Source: Zerene cesonia (Eukaryota > Arthropoda > Insecta > Lepidoptera > Pieridae). Taken from it: a stretch of 64,000 bases of DNA. Positions 1-11,333 of the stretch are shown piece by piece. The stretch spans positions 1,860,001-1,924,000 of the forward strand of contig NW_024045134.1 in NCBI RefSeq assembly GCF_012273895.1. Direction: 5' to 3'. Under the pieces are notes generated by a model, which was given only the letters and a program-made list of their open reading frames with translations, ran no database searches and had not been told where the DNA came from. Every line of letters begins with the position of its first letter. The stretch's first letter is position 1. Made by a program: the position numbers and the translations under genes.

Positions 1-106
1 TGCAATGTATCTTGGTGCGTAGATATCTGGACAACTGGAATAACATATAGGTAACTTTTTATCCCGATATTCCTACGGGATACGAATTTACGCGGGGTGT
101 AGCTAG
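1..106 (+). mobile_element. Helitron Hel-A, 3' part, cut by window start
   Basis: Matches the 3' half of the Hel-A consensus (best copy at 18917-19118), including the segment with ATCCCGATATTCCTACGGGA, and ends in GTAGCTAG. The terminal hairpin is damaged. The 5' half lies outside the window. Confidence 0.65.
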
Positions 107-1120
107 GTCTTTATACAAATCTTTTCTACAAAAAGTCTCCGATATCAAAGAAAGGAAAGTAATACTCTAAATTCTATACTGGATTCAAATGACAACAATT
201 CCCTATCCAAGACAAAAATTTAACCCGTTTATCGGTTGAAAAACCATTGAAATATCGTGTAGCGAAACCAAAATAAAGTACAATCGAATTGAGAACCTTC
301 GTTTTTAGGAACATTACCTACGTCCATAGTAAAAAGGATTCCTAGATTACGTTTAGTAGACAGCTGGCGGCAATGTTCGTTGTGGAAAAACTGTTTTCTC
401 ATTACTGACAAATAATTATTTTGCTCTGTGTACCGTTGCGTCGTTACAAAAATTTATTTTCACATAACCAAATTCTGTGTACCATATTCTAACCGAATCG
501 TAAGCATTTTCTCTAAAAATCCCAATATATTGAAAAATAATTTTTTTATTGTGATTTAGTAACAAATGCATCTGCCAGACCAATTATAATGTTTGAAAAA
601 ATTCTCCCAGTTTCCTTTGTCTATGCAGGTGAAGTCGCGGGTGGAAAACGAGTTAAGCGTATGATAAAGAAATATTAAGATTAACCTTAATACCCGCATA
701 TAGCCGCTCGATATGCGTGTAGCTGACGCGTCATCGGAAACTATAAGCCCTTGTTCAGTTTGAGCAATAATAATGCTATGGATTATATGAAGATTAATAT
801 TTAATACTTTAGTACATACACTTCATCTTGAAGCCTTACTTTTCCGTTTAATTATATATATTATCTTTCGGAGAGGCACTGGGGTTTGATATTTTTCGTC
901 TATCTCAATCATAAACAGAATACGTGGCTACATAAATCCCTATAACTATAATAAATGAGAAGGTAAATCAGTTTTGTCTGTCTGTGTCTTTGCACCTAAA
1001 CCACTGAACCGATATGGATAAAATTTAGCAAAAATATAGTTCCGAAAAAGAACACAAGAGTTTTTAATCCTAGAAATATTACGGGAACGATAGCAATGCG
1101 AAGAAAACCCCGGGACAATG
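107..1120. other. No gene seen; AT-rich, one weak transposon relic
   Basis: No open frame with coding character or splice context. A 60-codon minus-strand frame at 229-411 has no supporting signal. About 950-1070 carries a decayed Helitron-like 5' section, with a run of GTCTG units followed by ACCACTGAACCGAT. Confidence 0.6.
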
Positions 1121-2261
1121 TACTTAGTCTGGCCATAAATACTGTTACACTTAATTATAAAAAAATATTACATTTGAATTTCGAATCTGTCNNNNNNNNN
1201 NNNNNNNNNNNNNNNNNNNNNNNNNNNNNNNNNNNNNNNNNNNNNNNNNNNNNNNNNNNNNNNNNNNNNNNNNNNNNNNNNNNNNNNNNNNNNNNNNNNN
1301 NNNNNNNNNNNNNNNNNNNNNNNNNNNNNNNNNNNNNNNNNNNNNNNNNNNNNNNNNNNNNNNNNNNNNNNNNNNNNNNNNNNNNNNNNNNNNNNNNNNN
1401 NNNNNNNNNNNNNNNNNNNNNNNNNNNNNNNNNNNNNNNNNNNNNNNNNNNNNNNNNNNNNNNNNNNNNNNNNNNNNNNNNNNNNNNNNNNNNNNNNNNN
1501 NNNNNNNNNNNNNNNNNNNNNNNNNNNNNNNNNNNNNNNNNNNNNNNNNNNNNNNNNNNNNNNNNNNNNNNNNNNNNNNNNNNNNNNNNNNNNNNNNNNN
1601 NNNNNNNNNNNNNNNNNNNNNNNNNNNNNNNNNNNNNNNNNNNNNNNNNNNNNNNNNNNNNNNNNNNNNNNNNNNNNNNNNNNNNNNNNNNNNNNNNNNN
1701 NNNNNNNNNNNNNNNNNNNNNNNNNNNNNNNNNNNNNNNNNNNNNNNNNNNNNNNNNNNNNNNNNNNNNNNNNNNNNNNNNNNNNNNNNNNNNNNNNNNN
1801 NNNNNNNNNNNNNNNNNNNNNNNNNNNNNNNNNNNNNNNNNNNNNNNNNNNNNNNNNNNNNNNNNNNNNNNNNNNNNNNNNNNNNNNNNNNNNNNNNNNN
1901 NNNNNNNNNNNNNNNNNNNNNNNNNNNNNNNNNNNNNNNNNNNNNNNNNNNNNNNNNNNNNNNNNNNNNNNNNNNNNNNNNNNNNNNNNNNNNNNNNNNN
2001 NNNNNNNNNNNNNNNNNNNNNNNNNNNNNNNNNNNNNNNNNNNNNNNNNNNNNNNNNNNNNNNNNNNNNNNNNNNNNNNNNNNNNNNNNNNNNNNNNNNN
2101 NNNNNNNNNNNNNNNNNNNNNNNNNNNNNNNNNNNNNNNNNNNNNNNNNNNNNNNNNNNNNNNNNNNNNNNNNNNNNNNNNNNNNNNNNNNGTAATAAAT
2201 GTTATTTGCAGTTAACAATTTTCTTTTTTCTTTATTACAATATTTATGGCAAGACTAGGTA
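1121..2261. mobile_element. Mariner/Tc1-type element, copy 1, interior unsequenced
   Basis: The inward-facing ends are terminal inverted repeats. Left is CTTAGTCTGGCCATAAATAC from 1123; right, reverse-complemented, is CCTAGTCTTGCCATAAATAT ending at 2259. Both are flanked by TA (1121-1122, 2260-2261), the target duplication of the Tc1/mariner superfamily. The known part is about 70 bp at each end; the rest is a 1000-N gap. Mariners are usually near 1.3 kb, so the gap may hide a transposase gene or its remains, but no coding residue is visible. A second copy lies at 6351-7490 in opposite orientation. Confidence 0.75.
1192..2191. other. Assembly gap, exactly 1000 N
   Basis: A round-number placeholder inside a repeated transposon, so its true length is probably different. 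Long frames spanning it are artefacts. Confidence 0.95.
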
Positions 2262-3119
2262 TATGTGTGTGTAGTGTTTTTACATCGAATTATTTGTTAC
2301 TAATGAATCACCACAAGTAAAGAAAAGGCGCTTCCCGCGTCTGTCTCTATGTATGCTTAGATTTTTAAAACCGCTGACGCAAGGGGAAGGTTTATATGTA
2401 TAATATCATCTAGGTTACATCTAGTAAACTACTACGAATTTAACGTATATGAATCCGCGGGCTTGTATTTTAATATAATGGAGTATTTCATATACTATAT
2501 GCATCTATGTGTAAATATATGTACATTATAAAGACTATATATAGCATTCAAAGATCACGATGAAAGAATTCTTGAAATCGGTATTCAGTAGAACCAGAGA
2601 TTACCACCAACAACATCACAAATTCACAAATTTAGAAACTTGAACTCTTTAACTATATATATTTCTACCTTTAGATTCATACTCAAATTGTCTATACAGT
2701 TCAGAATAATAAACTAGCCACTTCATAATTAAATTAATTTGTTTGTAAAACTTTCACGTAAAACCCAATAAAACACCCGTAAAATTTGGTAAATTGCGAA
2801 CAATGCAACAGAACTAAATAAACTACAACAGACGGTATAGTCACGAGACGAATATTCTGGCCTTAATCTTAATAGGAGTTCATTAATTTCTCAGAACATG
2901 AAGAAAAACCTTCCTCTTGTAAGCATTTGTTTTGTCCAATAATAATAAATACAGTACAAAAAATCTAAATAAAGACGGTGAAATAATAAGATCAACTAAA
3001 TTGTCTTCCTTGTTCTTATAAAGAGTATATGTAAGGAAATAAATTATTTAATGGCGATCCTAATAAGGATAATAAGATGAACGCATGAAATGAAATGGTT
3101 AAGTAAATAAATAAAAAAA
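2262..3119. other. No gene seen; AT-rich
   Basis: Only a Helitron-like fragment around 2325-2395 (GCGCTTCCCGCGTCTGTCTC, then CGCTGACGCAAGGGG) is recognisable. The remainder is AT-rich with many short poly-A runs and no splice-bounded open frame. Confidence 0.5.
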
Positions 3120-3245
3120 ACAAATAAGTTATTCACTTGTCACTAATCCTTGATAAGTGTACAAAGTTTGAATTAAATCTGTCCATTTAACGGGTCGAAA
3201 TCGAGTCTAAAGCAGTCGATAACATACAAGCATACACACATACAC
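3120..3245 (-). repeat. Interspersed repeat fragment, shared with 24405-24500
   Basis: The core around CCTTGATAAGTGTACAAAGTTTGAATT recurs reverse-complemented near 24460-24500, so the two are copies of one unnamed transposon in opposite orientation. Neither has clear ends. Confidence 0.45.
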
Positions 3246-3386
3246 ATGAAGCTTAAAGCGCGTAAAAAAACCACTTAACAACGCTTGTTAGCCTTAGATA
3301 CCCAATCACCTTCAAGTCTAAACAAAACCTCACACTACAGTGCTCCGTAAAATCAATACCTAACACATTGTCTCCACCGGCGTGGT

Positions 3387-3530
3387 TATAAATAGATATT
3401 CCGGCAAATTAAGACATCGGCCAATTCATTTTACGACCGTCGGCAATTCTTTCGCATTCGCGACGGCGACGCGGCGCAACTGATTGCGCGGTAAGGGGAC
3501 GATTAAATGGATTGAAACATGTGTACGATA
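3387..3530 (+). promoter_or_regulatory. GC-rich island with TATA-like box; possible promoter or 5' UTR exon
   Basis: TATAAATA at 3387-3394 precedes a GC-rich stretch (about 3416-3500) that stands out from the AT-rich surroundings. TCATTT at 3426 resembles an arthropod initiator, though about 10 bp further from the TATA box than usual. GCGCGGTAAGG near 3487-3497 resembles a 5' splice site. It could be a noncoding first exon of a plus-strand gene, for example the receptor gene at 28 kb, but nothing links them. Confidence 0.2.
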
Positions 3531-3684
3531 CTAGCTGTTCGCCGCGGCTTCGCCCGTGGTACATATATAGCCTGTGTCACTCAGTGTGGTTGCAGATTTG
3601 TAATGGGGAAATGAAGTATTTATGAAGTTATTAATTTAAAATATTCAGATATACAAAAGTTTCCTCTTCATTATGTTAGTGTGG
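3531..3684 (-). mobile_element. Helitron-like element, Hel-D family
   Basis: On the minus strand it ends in AGCTAG, after a stem region GGGCGAAGCCGCGG. Related copies lie at 25683-25857, 32064-32252 and 57136-57309. The 5' end (rc of TGTTAGTGTGGAT) is decayed. Confidence 0.6.
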
Positions 3685-5260
3685 ATATAAACATATACGT
3701 ATCATATGTAACATAATATATAGGGCTCTATAGGATAATAAACATATTTAACAGATCACAAGGTGAAGGCGGTCTAACCCTCAAATCGTCAGAACTAGAC
3801 CAAATAAAAACGAATCATTAAAATCGGTTACAAAAAAACATACTCTATAACTACATTCAATCAACTAAGATTATTCAGAAGAGCTACGTTATGATTGAAA
3901 TAGATTTTATACATCTTTATCATCTCAATTGACGCAGGTCCAGCTATCACACTTGGCCAAATAATGGACGTTAATTAGGTTTTTTTTTTATTAATTCGAC
4001 GAACGTACTTAATATGTTTTGGGGGAGTTTTCAGACAAGGCACTAGACCGATTAAAATTATTTTTCACCATTAGAAACTACATCTTCACTGAGTGACATC
4101 GGCTCTATATTTACCAGAGGCGAAGCAAGGACTGACCGATAATATAGTATAAAATTGTAAATATTTTTTAAGGACTGACCGATAGTATAGTATAAAATTG
4201 TAAATATTTTATTTTTATTTGATTTCAAGTAACTCAGACTCATTTTGAGTAACAATTAATTCTTAAAAACTATGTTAGTATATTATATCTTAAATAAAAT
4301 AATCGTGACTACTAGGTATGCCAGCCACTATTACAATGCTGTAATGGAAGCTGAAAGTTTTAAATATGTACGTGTATTTCAAAATTCTATAGTCAATAAG
4401 GCTTATATTGTCTAAAAGTGTATAAGGAAATGCAGATAACAAGAGGAATGTATATATAGGATGTAATGTTCAAATCGAATTGTTCCGAAAAACAAAGCAA
4501 ATCTATATAAATATATAACAATACTACATATATTAGAATAAAAACCAAATAACGCATTTGCAATATCGTTTGTTCTGGAACATTGGCAAAGGCTACGGAC
4601 GCGGTGGGTGAATTTTGATGAAATTTCGCGTTGCATTCAATCCAATCATATTATTTATTTACATAAAGCATCTGTGTAATATTCATTAGAAATGAAATCC
4701 ATACCCTATCCATATATATTCTCCTGTCATTTAATTTGTGACATGCCATCTCCCAAGCAAGGATAGCCGCACGTGACTCAAACAAATATGCCCAATTTAA
4801 GCGTTAATGGTGACTCGACGGTTTCTAGAAATTTCCACGCAAGGGGCTCGATCGATTATTTGTTTATTTCATACTTAATACACCGAATTGTAATTCATAG
4901 TTAAATGGAATAGAGATAACTGCTGCCTGGAAGAGATCACTTCTAAGTGATAAGGCATCCCAACAAATTGTACTTTTTCTGTTTAGACTAATAAATAAAT
5001 AAAAATAAATAAATAAACCTATTATTCAACAAGCTTTACTTTCTTGTATAAAAACGTATTCTTGAAGTACTTTACTAAATTATATTCATTGTTTTAAGGA
5101 GGTTTTACTTTATTACCAGTCCTTACTGGTAATAATGTCAGGTACATTGAACTAATATCCTGCTTTTCTTATTACATATATGAAGCAACCTTATAATCTC
5201 CAAAAGTTTAAAACAAATGACAGCATACGTTCAGTATATCAAGAAGCTTGTGATCTACTA
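3685..5260. other. No gene seen
   Basis: AT-rich sequence with simple T and A runs. The short minus-strand frames at 4058-4255 and 4412-4636 lack coding composition and splice context. The only structure is the local duplication at 4127-4211. Confidence 0.5.
4127..4211. repeat. Two-copy tandem duplication, 43 and 42 bp
   Basis: Unit 1 at 4127-4169 and unit 2 at 4170-4211 both begin AAGGACTGACCGATA and end in a T tract. They differ at about two positions, which points to recent replication slippage. Confidence 0.85.
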
Positions 5261-5368
5261 TGACGTCTTAAAGCAGGTGTAATCCCAGTGCGGAAAAGTG
5301 ATGGCGCTAGACAACATGTAATAGCTGTCTTTTTCCCATATTGTAATTACTTCTACTTTAAGACGTCA
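5261..5368. mobile_element. Short foldback MITE, copy 1
   Basis: A 108-bp palindromic element. It starts TGACGTCTTAAAGCAGGTGT and ends with the near reverse complement CTTCTACTTTAAGACGTCA. A relative sits at 15038-15124 and a partial one near 16340-16385. There is no coding capacity, as expected of a MITE. The superfamily is not determined because no clear target duplication is seen. Confidence 0.6.
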
Positions 5369-6350
5369 CGGAAATTTATGAGAGACGGTAAGTGATATTT
5401 GATATCCTGATTTATCATTACTTCCATAATCGAAATGGCAATAAGAGCGAACGTACCGTATTCGCAGGCTCTCGTAAATCAGTAGGAATCGTAAATCTTG
5501 GAAGTTCGTAACAAACGGCAGGACACTTAACTCGGCACTTGAGTGCCACTCCAAATGCCAGGAAAGGAGGCTTAATTGATATGAGGTGGGAATATAATAA
5601 TTGTCTATAGTTGAGCGATTTGGCATAGAGTTCTATAACTGTAATTGTCTATGGTATGTTCAAATATGTAGGTAGTATAAAACAGTTTTGTTTATGCGGG
5701 TATTATTTTTAGTTTGTAAAGTACGAGCTTTCGGAGATAAAGTAACTTACGAAGGTTATTGAACAATTATTGTCATTTCATTTCTAAAATACTTGATTAA
5801 ACATTTAGAATATTTTACAACAAGAACATTTTCATTGGGTATCATTCGACCCTATATATCTGTGTATATATTGTTTGTAGCTATATATAACTGAAGGTGT
5901 ATGTGTGTGTATATTTATGTATTTCCTCAAAAAAATTCAATATGCAGTTCGCGAATAGATTCAGAATTAAGTAGTAATAGCGAGATGTGAGATTTGAAAG
6001 TAAGGGTTATCGAATTCTGAAACTTGTAGAAATTACACAAGAAAGTTTCAACTGCATTTACGTTTTCCGTTTTCCAATAAACAGCTTGTAGGGATATGTT
6101 ATCTATCGTGTTCGGTATAAATATATTATTCTCTCGATAGTACATTCCGCGCGAACTAAACGCGTCACAATGGAGCAGTCTATGTCCCAGATCCACTCAT
6201 TAAAGTGAAGCCAATGCAATGTCTTTAACCAATTTAAATGTTTATTTACTTCGAATTAACTACGTTAACGTAGATGTAGCAAGTATTAGGAACATTGATA
6301 AGTTATGGTATTCTAGATTTCCACATATCATCGCCTAGTCAAGGAAAATA
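5369..6350. other. No gene seen
   Basis: The minus-strand frames at 5366-5626 and 5927-6196 have no recognisable motif and no splice or promoter context. I treat them as chance frames. Confidence 0.5.
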
Positions 6351-7490
6351 TACCTAGTCTTGCCATAAATATTGTAATAAAGAAAAAAGAAAATTGTTAA
6401 CTGCAAATAACATTTATTACTNNNNNNNNNNNNNNNNNNNNNNNNNNNNNNNNNNNNNNNNNNNNNNNNNNNNNNNNNNNNNNNNNNNNNNNNNNNNNNN
6501 NNNNNNNNNNNNNNNNNNNNNNNNNNNNNNNNNNNNNNNNNNNNNNNNNNNNNNNNNNNNNNNNNNNNNNNNNNNNNNNNNNNNNNNNNNNNNNNNNNNN
6601 NNNNNNNNNNNNNNNNNNNNNNNNNNNNNNNNNNNNNNNNNNNNNNNNNNNNNNNNNNNNNNNNNNNNNNNNNNNNNNNNNNNNNNNNNNNNNNNNNNNN
6701 NNNNNNNNNNNNNNNNNNNNNNNNNNNNNNNNNNNNNNNNNNNNNNNNNNNNNNNNNNNNNNNNNNNNNNNNNNNNNNNNNNNNNNNNNNNNNNNNNNNN
6801 NNNNNNNNNNNNNNNNNNNNNNNNNNNNNNNNNNNNNNNNNNNNNNNNNNNNNNNNNNNNNNNNNNNNNNNNNNNNNNNNNNNNNNNNNNNNNNNNNNNN
6901 NNNNNNNNNNNNNNNNNNNNNNNNNNNNNNNNNNNNNNNNNNNNNNNNNNNNNNNNNNNNNNNNNNNNNNNNNNNNNNNNNNNNNNNNNNNNNNNNNNNN
7001 NNNNNNNNNNNNNNNNNNNNNNNNNNNNNNNNNNNNNNNNNNNNNNNNNNNNNNNNNNNNNNNNNNNNNNNNNNNNNNNNNNNNNNNNNNNNNNNNNNNN
7101 NNNNNNNNNNNNNNNNNNNNNNNNNNNNNNNNNNNNNNNNNNNNNNNNNNNNNNNNNNNNNNNNNNNNNNNNNNNNNNNNNNNNNNNNNNNNNNNNNNNN
7201 NNNNNNNNNNNNNNNNNNNNNNNNNNNNNNNNNNNNNNNNNNNNNNNNNNNNNNNNNNNNNNNNNNNNNNNNNNNNNNNNNNNNNNNNNNNNNNNNNNNN
7301 NNNNNNNNNNNNNNNNNNNNNNNNNNNNNNNNNNNNNNNNNNNNNNNNNNNNNNNNNNNNNNNNNNNNNNNNNNNNNNNNNNNNNNNNNNNNNNNNNNNN
7401 NNNNNNNNNNNNNNNNNNNNNCAGATTCGAAATTCAAATGTAATATTTTTTTATAATTAAGTGTAACAGTATTTATGGCCAGACTAAGTA
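6351..7490. mobile_element. Mariner/Tc1-type element, copy 2, inverted, interior unsequenced
   Basis: Reverse-complement copy of the element at 1121-2261, with the same ends and TA flanks (6351-6352, 7489-7490). Visible end sequences agree with copy 1 over about 70 bp on each side, which implies young, near-identical copies. The interior is again a 1000-N gap. Confidence 0.75.
6422..7421. other. Assembly gap, exactly 1000 N
   Basis: Same placeholder length and same position within the element as the gap at 1192-2191. This fits assembly failure on a repeated sequence. Confidence 0.95.
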
Positions 7491-7737
7491 TATAACACAT
7501 ATATATGTATATATATGTATATATAGGCTTAAAGTTAGTTGATTCTCGGTGCTCTTGTCCAAAATCAATTAAAGGATCTAACTCTAAACGGATGATGGAA
7601 ATATTTATACTGAATCAAAGCAACTCGGTGCTCTAATGACGAGTTATCTGCCCTTTGATATCACTGGGACGCTTTTAGTAAATGTGTTTCAGATGACGCA
7701 GCAAAGTAAAATGAACCTAACAAATTGAAGGATAGCA

Positions 7738-7935
7738 TTTTCTTGTGTTTGATTTTACGCGAGTATTATACATTGAGAAGTAAAAAACTTTTTAACGGAT
7801 TGTAAACGCGATTTATTCATTATATTAATAAACCGACGTTTCGAACACTTTAGACTCAGTCTCCCCGTGACCACGCTAAAAAAATTATAATATATAAATC
7901 GCGTTTAAAATCCGTTAAAAAGTTGTTAATTTCTA
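7738..7935. mobile_element. Foldback element FB, copy 1
   Basis: Arms AACTTTTTAACGGATT (from 7786) and its near reverse complement ending about 7929 surround a core with CGACGTTTCGAACACTTTA and CCGTGACCACGCT. An extra flank at 7738-7780 (GTGTTTGATTTTACGCGAG) also belongs, because it recurs inverted beside copy 2 at 17088-17280. No coding capacity. Confidence 0.6.
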
Positions 7936-8478
7936 AATTGGATGCTGGAGTGAGAGAATACACAGCGGAACATAATATTTGTCTCCGTAGTCGAAAGCTT
8001 TCAGGTGTATTAATTTGATGAGACGATAAATCCTACGGATATTATAGTTTGCTGTGTGACTGTGTGTGAATAAGTTTTATTGATTTGTCATTTATTTTGG
8101 TGCATAAGGGTTCTCATAGTTTTATTTTGATTAATTCGTGTTTCCTGTGTAAACCATTGTTTTTTGTGTAAACCAATTCAACATTTGAATCGAGTTATAT
8201 GATATTTAAAATCGTATATATCTACTACTAATATTACAAAGAGGAAGAATTTGTATTTTTGTTTGTTTGTCTATGTTGTGTGTATGTCTTGTTTGTCTGA
8301 TTATAACTTATACTGAAATATAGACTTAATATAATGAGATACTATTAATTAAATTATATCCATCTTAAATTCTCAAAGAAAATACCCACATATTAGACAA
8401 TATGTTTATTTATTCATCGCCTTCATAGCTCTGTAAATGAAAATTTATTCTAATTCCAGACCCCTTATTTATATTACA
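7936..8478. other. No gene seen; Helitron-like 5' fragment
   Basis: 8222-8330 starts TACTACTAATATTACAAAGA and continues with (GTTT)n-like sequence, resembling a decayed 5' end of a Hel-D-type element on the plus strand. The rest is AT-rich and unassigned. Confidence 0.4.
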
Positions 8479-8680
8479 CTAGCTGCGCCCCGCGGTTTCA
8501 CCCGCGTAAGTCCGTATCCCATAGGAATGTCGGGATAAAAAGTTGACTGTATGTTATTCCAGTTGTCCAACTGTCTACGTACCAAATTTCATTGCAGTTT
8601 CGTTCAGTAGTTTTTGCGTGAAAGAGCAACAAACACAAACACATCCTTACAAACTTTCGCATTAATTATATTATTAATAC
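8479..8680 (-). mobile_element. Helitron Hel-A, nearly full length
   Basis: On the minus strand the 3' end is intact, with hairpin CGCGGGTGAAACCGCG, then GGGCGCAG and CTAG. It is followed by T, as expected for A|T insertion. The 5' end is decayed around 8660-8680. Confidence 0.7.
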
Positions 8681-8887
8681 TAACAATAAGGTACACACGT
8701 AGGACCATTATGTAATAAACACAGTTCAATGAGTTGATAATAAGATTATACACAATCGCAAAAGTCTATCAACCATTGAATTGCAGCAAACACGTGTATA
8801 GTTTAGCCAATGAGACGAGAGATAAAATGTAAACAATCGTCACCAAGCAATAAGTACCAAGTGCTTAAATGTGGGAGTCGAGTATGT

Positions 8888-9235
8888 TCCGGCACGAATT
8901 GAGCCAGCTCGCTCCAGGATGATACCACACTCCTTTTTTTTTATAGCGGGGTAATCTTGCATAGATACCCACGGGCCCCCGGGGTTGGAGCCGTGGGCTA
9001 TGTCGGATTCTTACCGACCAAAACCCACTGTGTTCCGTCGAGCCGCTTAAGTGAAGGGGCCACGGGAGCTGGTTAATGGTACGACACTCCTACAGAAAAC
9101 CGGTGCGGTAAAGTTAGCATGCGAATGCCGGGTTTCGTACGATGTGGCCCGTTTCCTTTTCCTCACCCTTCCTAGTCCATGCCTACTTGTCGTCAATCCG
9201 TTACCCCTAGCTTTTAAAAGCAGGCAACGTATTAA
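8888..9235. repeat. LINE/SINE-type repeat interrupted by another retroelement
   Basis: The host repeat begins CCGGCACGAATTGAGCCAG and resumes after the insert with ACAGAAAACCGGTGCG and TTTCCTTTTCCTCACCCTTCC, segments shared with 30084-30240 and 59203-59427. A frame spanning 9051-9353 is a by-product of the repeat and not a gene. Confidence 0.6.
8935..9083 (-). mobile_element. Retroelement insertion with poly(A) and target duplication
   Basis: The insert begins with a T tract (poly(A) of a minus-strand element) and carries ACTGTGTTCCGTCGAGCC, shared with 55048-55165. It is flanked by ACACTCCT at 8927-8934 and 9084-9091. The wider flanks TACCACACTCCT and TACGACACTCCT give a 12-bp target-site duplication with one change. 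Confidence 0.7.
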
Positions 9236-10559
9236 GGCAGGCAATTCAGAATCTTCCAGAGTCCATCGATTACAATTCCTATTATGTTTAGATTGCGTGG
9301 TCTGTATGAAGAAGGATGAAATCCCCCGAACCGTGTCCCCGTCACGGATGTGACATCTCCCCTAAGCGTCGCGACAACAAAAGAGTTTGTATTTGACGCG
9401 GGATAGTTATTGATCCGAATAGAGATGCTCTTGTCCACAATTTTTTTTGGTTAATTGTAGATAGGAATTATATAGCGCGATAAAAACATTTTCTCGAATT
9501 TTAATGTGATGTGGATGGATGTGTTCGACATGGTGGTGTTTATTATACCTAAAAAATACATTTATTAAAGAAATATTCTGATTAATTCATTATGCTACTT
9601 TACTTTGAGCGTTGCGTTAATTTACCTCTTTTAACACGTCTAATTCAAACATATGTTCTTGATATTTTAATTAGAAACAAGTAGCTGTTGTATATCTGAG
9701 ATATAATCTCGTTAATTCTCCGCAATTAAAGCAAATTAAACGCACAATGTCCAATTTAAGTGACCGTCAAAACATCGGGTCGTTGGAACACTTAATTGCT
9801 AAGAGAAATAACTGAGAATGTTAGCCACTTCAGATTGTATCAAGAAATCCACTTAATAAGTGGATGGATGCTGTTAATTCTTCTTAAATAGACATTAAGT
9901 GCTCATTTGTTGATGCTATCGTTAAGATGTCTGGGGGTCTATTGTTTACTCTTAATGACCGTAATGTTAAGGAACTCAGCTTGCATTTTTGTTGGAACAA
10001 AATGCTATTTCCATTGCGAAGGCTACGATATATGGCCTGTGTTTATTTGGATGAAGTTAGCTGGAGGAGAAGATCAGAAATCATCACTGATATCACGAGT
10101 CTTAATGTGAAATTGTGTTTGTTTGTTAGACTGTTTGTCTTAGATTGTCTTTTCATCGCGTCGTAATGGAGCAATAATCTTTTGATATGATTTTTTAAAT
10201 AGTTTCGGAGCTAAAAAATTACATTGGCCATTGACTTTTTATGCAGTGAAACATTCACCTGGGTATTGCTTTTATACGTGGGCTGAAAGTTATATAGGAC
10301 AAATAATTGTAACTGCTAGAGTAAAGATGTCATAAAGGGAAACTCGATTTTTTTGAATGAATGTTTGTAGTATTGTGTAAAAACACAGAAGCTGCCGGAC
10401 CGATTTCAAAGACTTTATTATATGTAGTTATGTGTATGTGTGGGGTGTCCTTTCCAACCGACATAGATCGAATGACTTAAATAAATTCGATTGCTAGAGT
10501 AAGCTATGATATATCGCATGGGCGAAAGACGCAGCTTTTTTTCAGCGGTTTATGGTAAA
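9236..10559. other. No gene seen
   Basis: Short plus-strand frames at 9907-10166 lack motifs and splice context. 10365-10470 (AAGCTGCCGGACCGATTTCA) is a probable transposon relic. The rest is AT-rich. Confidence 0.45.
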
Positions 10560-10726
10560 CTAGCGGTCCGCCCGGCTTTGCCCGTGGTACATATATGCCC
10601 TATAGCCTTCCTCAATAAATGGGCTATCTAACACTGAAAGAATTTTTCAAATCGGACCAGTAGTTCCTGAGATTAGTGCGTTCAAACAAACAAACAAACT
10701 CTTCAGCTCTTATATTTCTGCACTAA
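10560..10726 (-). mobile_element. Helitron-like element, Hel-B family
   Basis: On the minus strand the 3' end reads GGGCAAAGCCGGGCGGACCG then CTAG. The body contains GGTCCGATTTGAAAAATTC and GATAGCCCATTTATTGAGG, diagnostic of this family in the window (also 12130-12425, 21961-22106 and 31850-32011). Confidence 0.65.
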
Positions 10727-11096
10727 TTTATTCTCAAATAAAACGACTAAATATTACTTTTGTCTCCAAAATTAAACAAGGACATAACAATTCCAGATTT
10801 AGACATTATAATAAACGATCATCGCTCGAAACAGGTTTTTGCATGTAATTAAATCTGTACCGCAATTACTCGGACCGGCTAAATCGTAAAGTTAATTAAC
10901 TGAGATGAATTAGTACTGTGAGAATAGATCTGAGTTGAGAATCTCGACATTATTAGAATATAACATCCTCAAACTAAAGGAAAACATATATTTATTTATT
11001 CTTTATTACACACTTACACAATATAAAACAGAGATTGACAAAAGCAACTTAAAACTAGTATACAAATGGCGGCCTATATGTATATATATATATATA
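10727..11096. other. No gene seen
   Basis: AT-rich stretch with no repeat or open frame that can be supported. The 76-codon frame at 10935-11165 runs into a Helitron and is a chance frame. Confidence 0.45.
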
Positions 11097-11237
11097 CTAG
11101 CTGCACCCGGCAAACGCTGTTCTGCCTTACTCTTATCGTTTAGTGGTATGAAAAATAGATGTTAGCCGATTCTCTTACGGTCAAGCCGTTTCGGAGGAGT
11201 ATAGAGACTAACATTGTGACACGAGAATTTTATATAT

Positions 11238-11238
<1 letters not shown>
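11097..11238 (-). mobile_element. Helitron-like element, Hel-L family
   Basis: On the minus strand it ends TTTGCCGGGTGCAGCTAG. The segment GATAAGAGTAAGGCAGAACA is also found at 32650-32675 in the second copy. Its 5' end abuts a long AT microsatellite. Confidence 0.6.

Positions 11239-11240
<2 letters not shown>

Positions 11241-11331
<91 letters not shown>
11241..11331. repeat. (AT)n microsatellite, about 45 units
   Basis: Uninterrupted AT dinucleotide run directly at the 5' end of the neighbouring minus-strand Helitron. Confidence 0.98.

Positions 11332-11333
<2 letters not shown>

Noticed and set aside
1096..2274. Long open frames on both strands across the N gap
   Set aside because: They consist almost entirely of unknown bases, and only transposon ends are real sequence.
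6394..7500. Long open frames across the second N gap
   Set aside because: Same artefact as the first gap, since no known codon lies inside.
9051..9353. 100-codon plus frame and overlapping minus frames
   Set aside because: They fall in a composite retroelement repeat; no domain, promoter or splice support.
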